Of a stretch of 37,813 nucleotides of DNA, positions 16,034-22,886 are shown piece after piece. The translations under genes and the position numbers were made by a program. Location: positions 1-37,813 of the forward strand of contig JALHQW010000071.1 of assembly GCA_022841745.1 (NCBI GenBank). Reading direction: 5' to 3'. This DNA comes from Saprospiraceae bacterium. Its GTDB lineage: Bacteria > Bacteroidota > Bacteroidia > Chitinophagales > Saprospiraceae. The number at the start of each line of letters is the position of its first letter. Position 1 is the first letter of the stretch. Below the pieces are notes generated by a model. The model did not search any database and was not told the DNA's origin. It saw nothing but the letters and a program-made list of their open reading frames with translations.

Positions 16034-16489
16034 ATGAAGCAATTCCTTTTTTTAGCCTTGCTGGTTTTCACCACAGGCCATCTCTTTTCCCAAAGCCGCT
16101 TTTCGACGCACGAAATCAGCCTTAACGGTTTCCGGAATCCTTCCATCGGGTTGGAATACCGTTATAAAATGGTCTCCGTCCATGCGGGCTACTACCTCAC
16201 TAATTTCGAATCCGGCACCACCTGGAAATTTGCGAAAACAGGCCTGACGTTCTGGTTCCTGCCAATTGGCAAGCGGGAAAACCCCTCCTCTTTTTACTCC
16301 TCGGTCAGCTACCTGCGGGGACTGAACCGGGACTACAAAAACCAAAATGCCAGCTCCGTGGAATTGGGTTTCCGATTTATGATTTGGAAAGGCTTGCAAT
16401 TCCGCCTTGGTATCGTCGGGCTGTTTGCCGAGGGCAAGGATTTAAGAATCAATCCCACGCCTAGCATCAACTATTCCTTCTTTTTTTAA
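16034..16489 (+). CDS. Small exported, probably outer-membrane, beta-strand protein
   Basis: The start is ATG 16034, which gives a signal peptide (MKQFLFLALLVFTTGHLFSQ); the longer frame from 15947 would bury it behind 29 residues. The mature protein (about 131 residues) is made of alternating short strands with aromatic ends (GLEYRYKMVSVHAGYYL, LTFWFLP, YSSVSYLRGLN, VELGFRFMIW) and ends in NYSFFF, a C-terminal aromatic typical of outer-membrane beta-barrels. No named family was recognised. It lies between the Crp/Fnr regulator and the DUF4386 gene. Confidence 0.78.
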   Translation: MKQFLFLALLVFTTGHLFSQSRFSTHEISLNGFRNPSIGLEYRYKMVSVHAGYYLTNFESGTTWKFAKTGLTFWFLPIGKRENPSSFYSSVSYLRGLNRDYKNQNASSVELGFRFMIWKGLQFRLGIVGLFAEGKDLRINPTPSINYSFFF

Positions 16490-16496
16490 TTGAAAA

Positions 16497-17210
16497 ATGC
16501 AAGTCATGGAATCACATCCATTTTCAACCAAAACCGCAGGCTGGCTAATGGTGGTGGGAGCACTGCTAGTGCTGGTTCCCTACACCATACTGTCTGTAAT
16601 TTTCGATTACCCGGACATATTACGGCAGGACGCCGGGGCTGTTTTAACGAAATTTCATGAAGGTGGCCCTGCACTGATTTGGACCTGGTTCGCTTTCGCA
16701 ACACTTGGGTTGCCGCTACTGCCAGCTTATGTTTTGCTGGGGCAACAGTTGGAACCCCGGCTTTCTTTTGTGCGTTGGGCGTCCATTGTGGGCGTCATAG
16801 GGTTGGTGGTGCAGGTGGTTGGCCTGCTGCGCTGGGTGTTTGTCATACCGGTTTTGGCGAACATCTTCGTGAACGGAGACGCGGCTACACAGGCAGCCAG
16901 CAAAGTGGCTTTTCAGGTCGTACATCAGTTTGGTGGTGTGTTGTTGGGCGAGCATTTGGGGCAATTTTTTACCGTCGTCTGGACAGTGGCCATGTCGGTG
17001 GCTTTTACCAAACTGAAACTGGTGCCTCGCTGGCTGAATTGGCTGGGCTTTGGCGCTTCCGGGATTTACCTTTTGGCGCAGGCGGAATTATTTGCCACAG
17101 TACTATCCGGCTTCCCGGTCTGGGATTTGGCGGGATTCCTGGGCAGCACCCTTTGGCTGGTTTGGCTGGTGGCAACGGGGTGGTGGTTATTGAAAGCAAG
17201 GCGCAGGTGA
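16497..17210 (+). CDS. DUF4386-family integral membrane protein
   Basis: 237 residues from ATG 16497 (ATG 16506 is an equally good start). About six transmembrane helices are visible, and the sequence has the pattern of DUF4386 proteins: N-terminal TAGWLMVVGALLVLVPY, central RWVFVIPVLANIFVNG, then VVHQFGGVLLGEHLGQFF and a C-terminal WLNWLGFGASGIYLLAQAE. The function is unknown in the family. It follows the exported barrel-like protein by seven bases and so belongs to the same transcription unit, likely under the Crp/Fnr-type regulator at 15375. Confidence 0.85.
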   Translation: MQVMESHPFSTKTAGWLMVVGALLVLVPYTILSVIFDYPDILRQDAGAVLTKFHEGGPALIWTWFAFATLGLPLLPAYVLLGQQLEPRLSFVRWASIVGVIGLVVQVVGLLRWVFVIPVLANIFVNGDAATQAASKVAFQVVHQFGGVLLGEHLGQFFTVVWTVAMSVAFTKLKLVPRWLNWLGFGASGIYLLAQAELFATVLSGFPVWDLAGFLGSTLWLVWLVATGWWLLKARRR

Positions 17211-17269
17211 TGATGGAAAGGTTTTCAAAAAAACTCTGTCCAGGTCATCCGTTCCGACACCGCTGCCAC

Positions 17270-18499
17270 TCACCAACTCACCCCTGCCCCACCCCCGCCA
17301 GACCTGCCGCCGCCCCAGGAACCGCCGCCACCACTGCTGCCACTGCCGCTTCCGGAACTTGACCGGGTCAACATCGGGATGATTTCCCTTTTGGCATGGG
17401 CGTAGTTGCAGTTTTTGCAGGAAAAGGTCAGTTCCCGGGTGCCGCTCGAGTGATAGGTGGCCGCCTGAATGGTTTCCGAACGTGCCTGGTAATACGCTTT
17501 GAAGCCGCACTTAGGGCAGGGGCTGTATTTGGAGAACCGTTTTTCATAGCGGAGTATCAGAATATGGTCTGCATCGTCCGTGATCCAGACATCGTAATCC
17601 ACCGACTGGATGTCCTCTTCCGTGATCTGGCCCTTTTGGAGGAATTCATCCTCCTCGCCTTCGATCAGCTTCCGCATGGGCTTCCCGTTCACTTTGCTGA
17701 AGCGGGGATGGTTGCGCAGTTTTTTCAGCAGCCTACTGGCCCACAGGAAAATAGGCAAGCAGGGGATGGGGAAGAAAATGGCCGGAAAGATGGAGTGGAA
17801 CCGCTGGATTTTTTGGTACTTGTCGTACAGCTCATCCTTGCCCCAGTTGGTCAGCAGGATATGGCGCAGCAACAATATGCCTGCCAGCAGCGAAAGGGCG
17901 GCATAGACCAGCAGCACAATGAGCAGCGAATTGTCCTTTTCGGGGCTGCCTTGGCTATAAGGGCGCTCTTCGGCCCTCAACTCTTCGAGGGCAGCAGGCT
18001 CCTGCATGATTTCCTGAAAGCGGCGAACCGTGGCGGTCAGCCCTTCGCCGTATTTTTCCTCCTTGAACAAGGGCACGAGCACCTGCATGCCCACCCGGTA
18101 ACAGATGATGTCTGGCAGCACTCCTTCCAAGCCGTAGCCCGTCTCGAACTCCGTGCGATGCTGGTCCATGACCGTCAGTATCAGCAGGCCGTTGTCCTTG
18201 CCCGCTTTGCCGATTCCCCAGTGCTTGAACAGGTCCGTGGCAAAGTCCTTTGGGTTCTGTTCGCCAATGCTTGGCAGCACCACGACGGCCATTTCAGCCG
18301 TAGCCGAATCTTCGACGGAGGCCGCAATGCCATTGATACTGGCCACGGCCTCTGGGCCGAGGATTCCAGCTGGGTCGCTCACATAGCCATTCCCCCCGTC
18401 TTTCGGGTTGGGAATGTTTGCGATCGTATAAATGGTGGGTGCTTGTGCAAACAAGCAAAACGGCAAGGCCACGAAGAGAAGAAGATGAAGGTATTTCAT
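17270..18499 (-). CDS. TPM-domain (YgcG-like) membrane protein with zinc ribbon
   Basis: I start at ATG 18499 because it opens with a signal peptide (MKYLHLLLFVALPFCLFAQA); the frame upstream to 18610 has none. 409 residues: TPM domain (about 35-165, with VSDPAGILG, MAVVVLPSIG, KHWGIGKAGKDNGLLIL and FETGYGLEGVLPD), two membrane segments (about 197-220 and 250-270), a CPKC...CKNC zinc ribbon near the C-terminus, and a final Ser/Gly run ending GGGGAGVSW, a hallmark of this family. TPM proteins act at the membrane, for instance in photosystem or respiratory-complex upkeep, but the role here is unknown. A weak -7-like TACTTTCA lies at 18583-18590 on the minus strand. Confidence 0.85.
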   Translation of the reverse strand: MKYLHLLLFVALPFCLFAQAPTIYTIANIPNPKDGGNGYVSDPAGILGPEAVASINGIAASVEDSATAEMAVVVLPSIGEQNPKDFATDLFKHWGIGKAGKDNGLLILTVMDQHRTEFETGYGLEGVLPDIICYRVGMQVLVPLFKEEKYGEGLTATVRRFQEIMQEPAALEELRAEERPYSQGSPEKDNSLLIVLLVYAALSLLAGILLLRHILLTNWGKDELYDKYQKIQRFHSIFPAIFFPIPCLPIFLWASRLLKKLRNHPRFSKVNGKPMRKLIEGEEDEFLQKGQITEEDIQSVDYDVWITDDADHILILRYEKRFSKYSPCPKCGFKAYYQARSETIQAATYHSSGTRELTFSCKNCNYAHAKREIIPMLTRSSSGSGSGSSGGGGSWGGGRSGGGGAGVSW

Positions 18500-18687
18500 T
18501 GGAAAGTTGGTGATTATGGTTGCGGCAGCAAAATAGGCGTTGGTTGGGTTGTGCGCAATGATTTTCGATGAAGGTAGTGTGCTGAAAGTAAATGGCCATA
18601 AATTATCCAAATTTTGATGCCGATTCCACCTGCGAATGGAAGGTTCGTTGCCAAATCAAGGCATTTTGGCATTGGCTCGGCACCCCC

Positions 18688-18729
18688 AAATCTGAAATCT
18701 TATATCGTCTATCTTAAATCTTAAATCAA
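18688..18729. repeat. Heptamer tandem array (AAATCTT-like), 6 units
   Basis: Six consecutive 7-base units, AAATCTG, AAATCTT, ATATCGT, CTATCTT, AAATCTT, AAATCAA. It lies in the gap between the TPM gene and the end of the MocR gene. It has the same period as four other arrays in the window but a different unit. Confidence 0.65.
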
Positions 18730-18758
18730 ATTCATCCTAACTCTACAGAATCCTCCCC

Positions 18759-20225
18759 CTACCCCATCACCTCCTTAAGCACCCTCACCGCAAAGCTTTG
18801 TTCTTCGAGGTTCAACCCAGCGAAGCCCAAGCGGCAGGCATTCCAGGTGCGGTCGCTGGTCTTGTTGTAAACCTTCCCGTTGGAGATGGCAAGGCCTTTT
18901 TTCTTGGCGGCAGCGGCAATATCGGGCAATGGGATGCTTGGGTCGAATTCCGCCCAAACGCTCATGCCACCTTCGGGCTTCCTGAACTGGATTCTGTCAG
19001 ATAGCTGGTCGGTAAGCAATTCGCAGAAATGGTCACGGCGCTGCTTGTAAAGCTTGAGCGCTTTTTTCATGTGCCGCTTGATTTCGCCGAGGCGGAACAG
19101 TTCGCCAACGGTCTGTTCCATGGCATAATCGCCCTGGATGTCTATCATCTGGCGCAGCTTTCCTATCTCATGGAGCAGGTTGGGCGGCGCCACCAAAAAA
19201 CCGATGCGGAGGAACTGCGCAAAGGTCTTGCTCATGGAGCCGACATAGACCACCATGCCGTTTTGGTCGGCACTGGCCAAGGGGAGCAACGGGCTGCTTT
19301 CGTAGTGGAAATCGTAATCGTAATCGTCCTCCAGGATGGCGATATTGCATTGGTTGGCGATTTCGAGCAGTTCCATCCGGCGCTCGGCACAGAGCGTGAC
19401 CGTGGTCGGAAAATGGTGGTGAGGGGTGATATAGAGCATCCGAACGCATTCCTTTTTGCAGATTTCCTTCACCAAGTCGGTGCGCATGCCGTGCTGGTCC
19501 ACGGGAACCCGTATCACCTTGGCGCCAAAATGGGTGAAGACCCGCTCCGCATAATAATAGCCGGGGTCGCCGCTCAGCACGATGTCGCCGGGCGAAAGCA
19601 GGATGCCCGCTGCCAGGAAAATGCCCATTTGGCTGCCCCGGCAGACGAAGATATTATCGGGGGTGGTCTGCAAGCCCCGGCTCTCGTTTAGGTGCTCGGA
19701 CAATTGTTGCCGAAGGTACAGGTTGCCTTCCACCTCAAAATAACGCAAATGCGGTACATGCGTTTTGCGGGTGAGGATGCTTTTATAAGTCTGCGAAATG
19801 AGCTTGGTAGGCACTAACCGCAAATCGGGGCCATCGTGCAGGCCAATCATGTTCGGCGGAGCATAGCTCGGCGCCTGGATATTGAGATAGGGTTTTACCT
19901 CGAAGCCGGTTTGCGACGGAAAGCCATTTCTGATGGGTGCTTCCGCAATACGGGAGGGTTTCCGTTCTGGCAGCTTGGTGTGCACGAAAGCTCCTTTGGA
20001 GGGATGTATCTCTATCCAACCTTGGGCCTCCAGGTCTATATAAGCCGCTACGACCGTCTTTCGGTGCACCTCCAACAATTCGGACATGGCACGGCTGCCC
20101 GGCAACCTCGAACCCGGCTGCACATGGCTCTCCTTGATTTGGCAGACGATCTGATTGGCGATTTGCAAATAGATGGGAAGGTTGGAGTTGGCCTTGATCT
20201 TGACGACGGATTTCCAAGGGAACAT
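18759..20225 (-). CDS. MocR-type GntR/aminotransferase-like transcriptional regulator
   Basis: 488 residues. An N-terminal GntR winged helix (about residues 15-85; LPIYLQIANQIVCQI, SRLPGSRAMSELLEVHRKTV) is joined to a fold-type I aminotransferase-like domain with the PLP lysine Lys333 in SMSKTF, the acidic EDDYDYDF block (299-306) and Arg340 in LRIGF. MocR proteins such as PdxR and GabR bind PLP and regulate vitamin B6 or amine genes, usually from a divergent promoter. Upstream there is a dyad operator that overlaps its own promoter (20320-20360), and a DinB-fold gene is transcribed away from it. Which ligand and target it has is not clear from sequence. Confidence 0.9.
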   Translation of the reverse strand: MFPWKSVVKIKANSNLPIYLQIANQIVCQIKESHVQPGSRLPGSRAMSELLEVHRKTVVAAYIDLEAQGWIEIHPSKGAFVHTKLPERKPSRIAEAPIRNGFPSQTGFEVKPYLNIQAPSYAPPNMIGLHDGPDLRLVPTKLISQTYKSILTRKTHVPHLRYFEVEGNLYLRQQLSEHLNESRGLQTTPDNIFVCRGSQMGIFLAAGILLSPGDIVLSGDPGYYYAERVFTHFGAKVIRVPVDQHGMRTDLVKEICKKECVRMLYITPHHHFPTTVTLCAERRMELLEIANQCNIAILEDDYDYDFHYESSPLLPLASADQNGMVVYVGSMSKTFAQFLRIGFLVAPPNLLHEIGKLRQMIDIQGDYAMEQTVGELFRLGEIKRHMKKALKLYKQRRDHFCELLTDQLSDRIQFRKPEGGMSVWAEFDPSIPLPDIAAAAKKKGLAISNGKVYNKTSDRTWNACRLGFAGLNLEEQSFAVRVLKEVMG

Positions 20226-20229
20226 GGTG

Positions 20230-20303
20230 GGTGATTGGTGATTGGTGACTCGTGATTGGTGATTGGTGATTAGCTAAGCCGTTGCAACGAATCACCAATC
20301 ACC
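20230..20303. repeat. Heptamer array (GGTGATT), 6 units plus 2 inverted units
   Basis: Six units at 20230-20271 (GGTGATT x2, GGTGACT, CGTGATT, GGTGATT x2) and two inverted units (AATCACC) at 20290-20303. The inverted arrangement could form a hairpin in the 5' leader of the MocR mRNA. Confidence 0.7.
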
Positions 20304-20319
20304 AATCCTTTCCTATACC

Positions 20320-20360
20320 GGACTACCGGTTTAATAAAAACCGGCTTCCAAAGGTAGTCC
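20320..20360. promoter_or_regulatory. Nested dyad overlapping the MocR promoter, candidate operator
   Basis: The outer dyad is GGACTACC (20320-20327) against GGTAGTCC (20353-20360). The inner dyad is CCGGTTT-AATAA-AAACCGG (20326-20344). On the minus strand, 20349-20356 reads TACCTTTG, a perfect -7 element, placing the expected start of the mocR transcript inside the inner dyad. This fits autoregulation by a dimeric MocR. On the plus strand a weaker TTTCTTTG (20371-20378) could serve the DinB gene. Confidence 0.6.
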
Positions 20361-20463
20361 AATTAACCTGTTTCTTTGCAGAAAAACCAGAAGAAAGTTT
20401 ATTCATACTCAAAATTTTTTAGTGCGTGCAGGGCCGTATGCCCTGCACCGTTTTTTTTTTCCG

Positions 20464-20991
20464 ATGGAATTCGCACTTGACAAATCAATCGAAATACTGG
20501 AACGCACCCCTGTTGTGCTTTCCACCCTGCTTGCTGGCCTCTCTGCTGACTGGACCATGCAGAACGAGGGCGGCGAAACATGGAGCGCCTTCGATGTCAT
20601 CGGCCATTTGATTCACGGCGAACAGACCGATTGGGTGCCCCGCATGAAACATATCCTTGAACTGGGCACGAGCGAGCCATTTGCGCCGTTCAACCGCTTT
20701 GCGCAGTTCGAAGCAAGCAAAGGAAAAAGTTTAGATCAGCTCTTGGAGGATTTTACCCGACTTAGAAACGAGAATTTGCGCATCCTCGAGCAAACGAGGC
20801 TGGATGAAGATGCCCTGTGCAAGCAGGGCATCCACCCCGCCCTTGGTATAGTAACTTTGAAGCAACTCCTCTCTTGCTGGACGGTACATGACCTCAGCCA
20901 TATCGCCCAAATCAGCCGGGTAATGGCCAAGCAATATGCCGGGGAGGTTGGGCCGTGGAAAGCATACCTTTCGGTAATCGGGGGACGGTAG
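20464..20991 (+). CDS. DinB-family putative metal-dependent protein
   Basis: I start at ATG 20464; the frame extends to 20422, but those extra codons overlap an A/T run and are not family-like. 175 residues in a four-helix DinB fold. The three-His metal site is visible: His48/His51 in IGHLIHGE and His142/His146 in VHDLSHIAQI. Such proteins are thiol-dependent transferases or hydrolases; the substrate is unknown. The gene is divergent from mocR and could be its target. The last base of its stop codon is the first base of a long heptamer array. Confidence 0.85.
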   Translation: MEFALDKSIEILERTPVVLSTLLAGLSADWTMQNEGGETWSAFDVIGHLIHGEQTDWVPRMKHILELGTSEPFAPFNRFAQFEASKGKSLDQLLEDFTRLRNENLRILEQTRLDEDALCKQGIHPALGIVTLKQLLSCWTVHDLSHIAQISRVMAKQYAGEVGPWKAYLSVIGGR

Positions 20992-21254
20992 ACTGCGGAC
21001 TTCGGACTTCGGACTGCGGACTGCGGACTGCGGACTGCGGACTTCGGACTTCGGACTTCGGACTGCGGACTTCGGACTGCGGACTTCGGACTGCGGACTG
21101 CGGACTGCGGACTTCGGACTTCGGACTGCGGACTGCGGACTGCGGACTTCGGACTGCGGACTTTGGACTTCGGACTGCGGACTGCGGACTGCGGACTGCG
21201 GACTGCGGACTGCGGACTGCGGACTTCGGACTGCGGACTGCGGACTGCGGACTG
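20991..21254. repeat. Heptamer tandem array, 37 units of GACTGCG/GACTTCG
   Basis: 37 uninterrupted 7-base units plus a partial one. All but one are either GACTGCG or GACTTCG; the exception is GACTTTG near 21163. Because 7 is not a multiple of 3, one strand stays open in all three frames and would encode RSPQSAV-type repeats, but this is a by-product of the array. It begins on the last base of the DinB stop codon. Confidence 0.95.
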
Positions 21255-21257
21255 TTG

Positions 21258-21318
21258 CAACCCACGCCCCCTTTGTCATCCCTTTAGGGAACTGCGACGC
21301 CACGAGGGCAAACGGCAA
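21258..21318 (-). repeat. Dispersed repeat related to the 85-bp units at 30106
   Basis: CAACCCACGCCCCCTTTGTC, then ATCCCTTTAGGGAAC and ACGAGGGCAAACG. It matches the reverse complement of the tandem units at 30106-30359, with a shorter middle part. Confidence 0.7.
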
Positions 21319-21323
21319 TTATA

Positions 21324-21354
21324 GTCAGGCGGTGACTTCAAGTCACCGCCTGAC
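21324..21354. repeat. Palindrome GTCAGGCGGTGACTT-C-AAGTCACCGCCTGAC
   Basis: Perfect 15-bp arms with a one-base centre. Two further members are at 28584-28614 and 33919-33953. Confidence 0.8.
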
Positions 21355-21390
21355 TTGAGCTAATGCCACGAAGGCAAACGAACAAAATGA

Positions 21391-21398
21391 TAGCTTTG
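21391..21398 (+). promoter_or_regulatory. Candidate -7 promoter element (TAGCTTTG) for the GNAT gene
   Basis: Perfect TAnnTTTG match, 11 bases before the start codon at 21410. It implies a very short leader. Confidence 0.45.
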
Positions 21399-21409
21399 CT
21401 AAAAAAACG

Positions 21410-21886
21410 ATGAAACCTGTGACCAACGCTGTGCAAATAATAGCCTACCACCCCGCTCATTTCGAGCGTTGGAAGGCCATCAACGAGGAGTGGATCACCC
21501 ATGCCTATTTCATGGAAGAAATAGACCACCTGCATTGCAGTCAACCGGAGGAATCCATTCTGGCAGGCGGTGGCCATATCTTGCTGGCGCAAATGGACGG
21601 TGAAATCGTTGGCACTGCCGGCCTGATAAAGGACGATGCCGTCACCTATGAACTCATCAAAATGGCGGTGGACAAACGCTACCGGGGCTATGGCATTGGC
21701 CGCCTGCTTTGCGAAGCAGCCATCGAAAAATCAAGGTCTGTCGGTGCGGAATTGCTGTATTTATTCTCCAATACGAAAGGCTCGGCCACGGCCATCGAGA
21801 TTTATCGGCAACTTGGCTTCGTGGAAGTACCTTTGGACAGAAATGATTTCGTCCGGGCCGATATTCGCATGGAGATGCGGTTTTAG
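21410..21886 (+). CDS. GNAT-family N-acetyltransferase
   Basis: 158 residues with the acetyl-CoA binding loop R92-G-Y-G-I-G97 (motif A, preceded by LIKMAVDKRYRG), the beta-4 strand ILLAQMDGEIVGTAGLI, and the motif B region YLFSNTKGSATAIEIYRQLGF. This is the standard GNAT layout; the acceptor substrate is unknown. It stands alone, with its own -7 element. The short space to the next gene holds a small tandem repeat. Confidence 0.9.
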   Translation: MKPVTNAVQIIAYHPAHFERWKAINEEWITHAYFMEEIDHLHCSQPEESILAGGGHILLAQMDGEIVGTAGLIKDDAVTYELIKMAVDKRYRGYGIGRLLCEAAIEKSRSVGAELLYLFSNTKGSATAIEIYRQLGFVEVPLDRNDFVRADIRMEMRF

Positions 21887-21938
21887 CCCCTGGCCCCCTG
21901 ACCCCTAAAGGGGAACCTAACCCTTTAATCCATTATTT

Positions 21939-22010
21939 GTCATTCCCGTAGGGAACCTAATCTTTCAATCCTTTTTTTTTGTCATTCCCGTAGGGAACCT
22001 AATCCTTCAA
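21939..22010 (+). repeat. Two direct copies of a GTCATTCCCGTAGGGAACC repeat
   Basis: Copies start at 21939 and 21981, 42 bases apart, with a further partial GGGGAACCTAACC copy near 21911. The GTCAT-CCC-TAGGGAAC core is related to the repeats at 21258 and 30106. Confidence 0.65.
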
Positions 22011-22011
22011 C

Positions 22012-22536
22012 ATGGAGCATCTAAAATACCCAATCGGCAAGTTCGTAGCACCTGAGTCTGTGACACCTGACATGCGTACTGCATGGATAGAAAAGATTGC
22101 GGCACTGCCGCAACAATTAGAAGCGGCCTTGGTGGGCATCACCGAGCAGCAATTGGACACCCCCTACCGACCAGATGGCTGGACGGTTCGGCAAGTTGTT
22201 CATCATTTGGCGGACAGCCATATCAATGCCTATTGCCGGCTGCACTTGGCGCTGACGGAAGATGCGCCGACCATCAAACCTTATTTGGAGGCCTTATGGG
22301 CCAATTTGCCCGACAGTCAATTGCCCGTGGACAGCTCTTTGCAAATCCTGCGGGGCGTTCACCACCGCTGGGTGCATCTATTGCGGAGCATGAAAGAAGC
22401 GGATTTTGCAAGGACTTATATCCATCCGCAATATGGGAAGGTTTATACGATGGATACGATGACGGCCTTGTATGTTTGGCATGGGGATCATCATTTGGGG
22501 CATGTTAAATTGGTGTTTAAAAATGATGAAGGATGA
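22012..22536 (+). CDS. YfiT-type DinB-superfamily protein, putative bacillithiol transferase
   Basis: 174 residues with the YfiT signature: N-terminal YPIGKF, then YRPDGWTVRQVVHHLADSH (His64/His65, His70) and the C-terminal YVWHGDHHLGH (residues 154-164), giving the three-His metal site. YfiT/BstA-like enzymes attach bacillithiol to electrophiles for detoxification, and Bacteroidota are known bacillithiol makers. The gene is separated from the following convergent gene by a perfect 76-base palindrome. Confidence 0.88.
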   Translation: MEHLKYPIGKFVAPESVTPDMRTAWIEKIAALPQQLEAALVGITEQQLDTPYRPDGWTVRQVVHHLADSHINAYCRLHLALTEDAPTIKPYLEALWANLPDSQLPVDSSLQILRGVHHRWVHLLRSMKEADFARTYIHPQYGKVYTMDTMTALYVWHGDHHLGHVKLVFKNDEG

Positions 22537-22731
22537 GTAAGGGGCGATAAGAAAAATATGAGTTTGTTTTTTTTGACGCAGCGAGACGCAGATTTTTTAT
22601 GATTTTTTATGATTTTCAACCTTGGTAGGAATGATGCGTTTATAGCCAGCGCATAGAAAACTTAGCTTCTGTGCATATTCATTTAAAAAGTCGCCTTTGA
22701 AATTGATATTCGGATTGAGCAATTTTGCAGT

Positions 22732-22807
22732 ACCTTTTGAGGGGAGGGGTTATCAAACCCCGGAGTTCCGGAACTCCGGGGTTTGATAACCCCTCCCCTC
22801 AAAAGGT
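22732..22807. terminator. Perfect 76-base palindrome, likely bidirectional terminator
   Basis: Arms 22732-22769 and 22770-22807 are perfectly complementary with no spacer, centred on GTTCC/GGAAC, flanked by TTTT and AAAA. It lies between the convergent genes ending at 22536 and 22887. A related element with changed stem bases is at 34657-34724. The rest of the gap 22537-22886 shows only AT-rich repeats (TTTTTTATGA twice near 22590) and no gene. Confidence 0.75.
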
Positions 22808-22886
22808 GCCTACCATCAATTTAAAATCAAGTAACTATATTACCCTTAATTATAAATGACGAAATGAAGAACCTACTCATCATTTA

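Noticed and set aside
17396-18571. 391-residue plus-strand frame opposite the TPM-domain gene
   Set aside because: Shadow of a gene with signal peptide, domain and zinc ribbon on the other strand; it has no recognisable domain itself.
20731-21318. Long minus-strand frames rich in RSPQSAV repeats over the heptamer array
   Set aside because: All three minus frames are open there simply because a 7-base tandem repeat has no stop in that strand; they also overlap the DinB gene.
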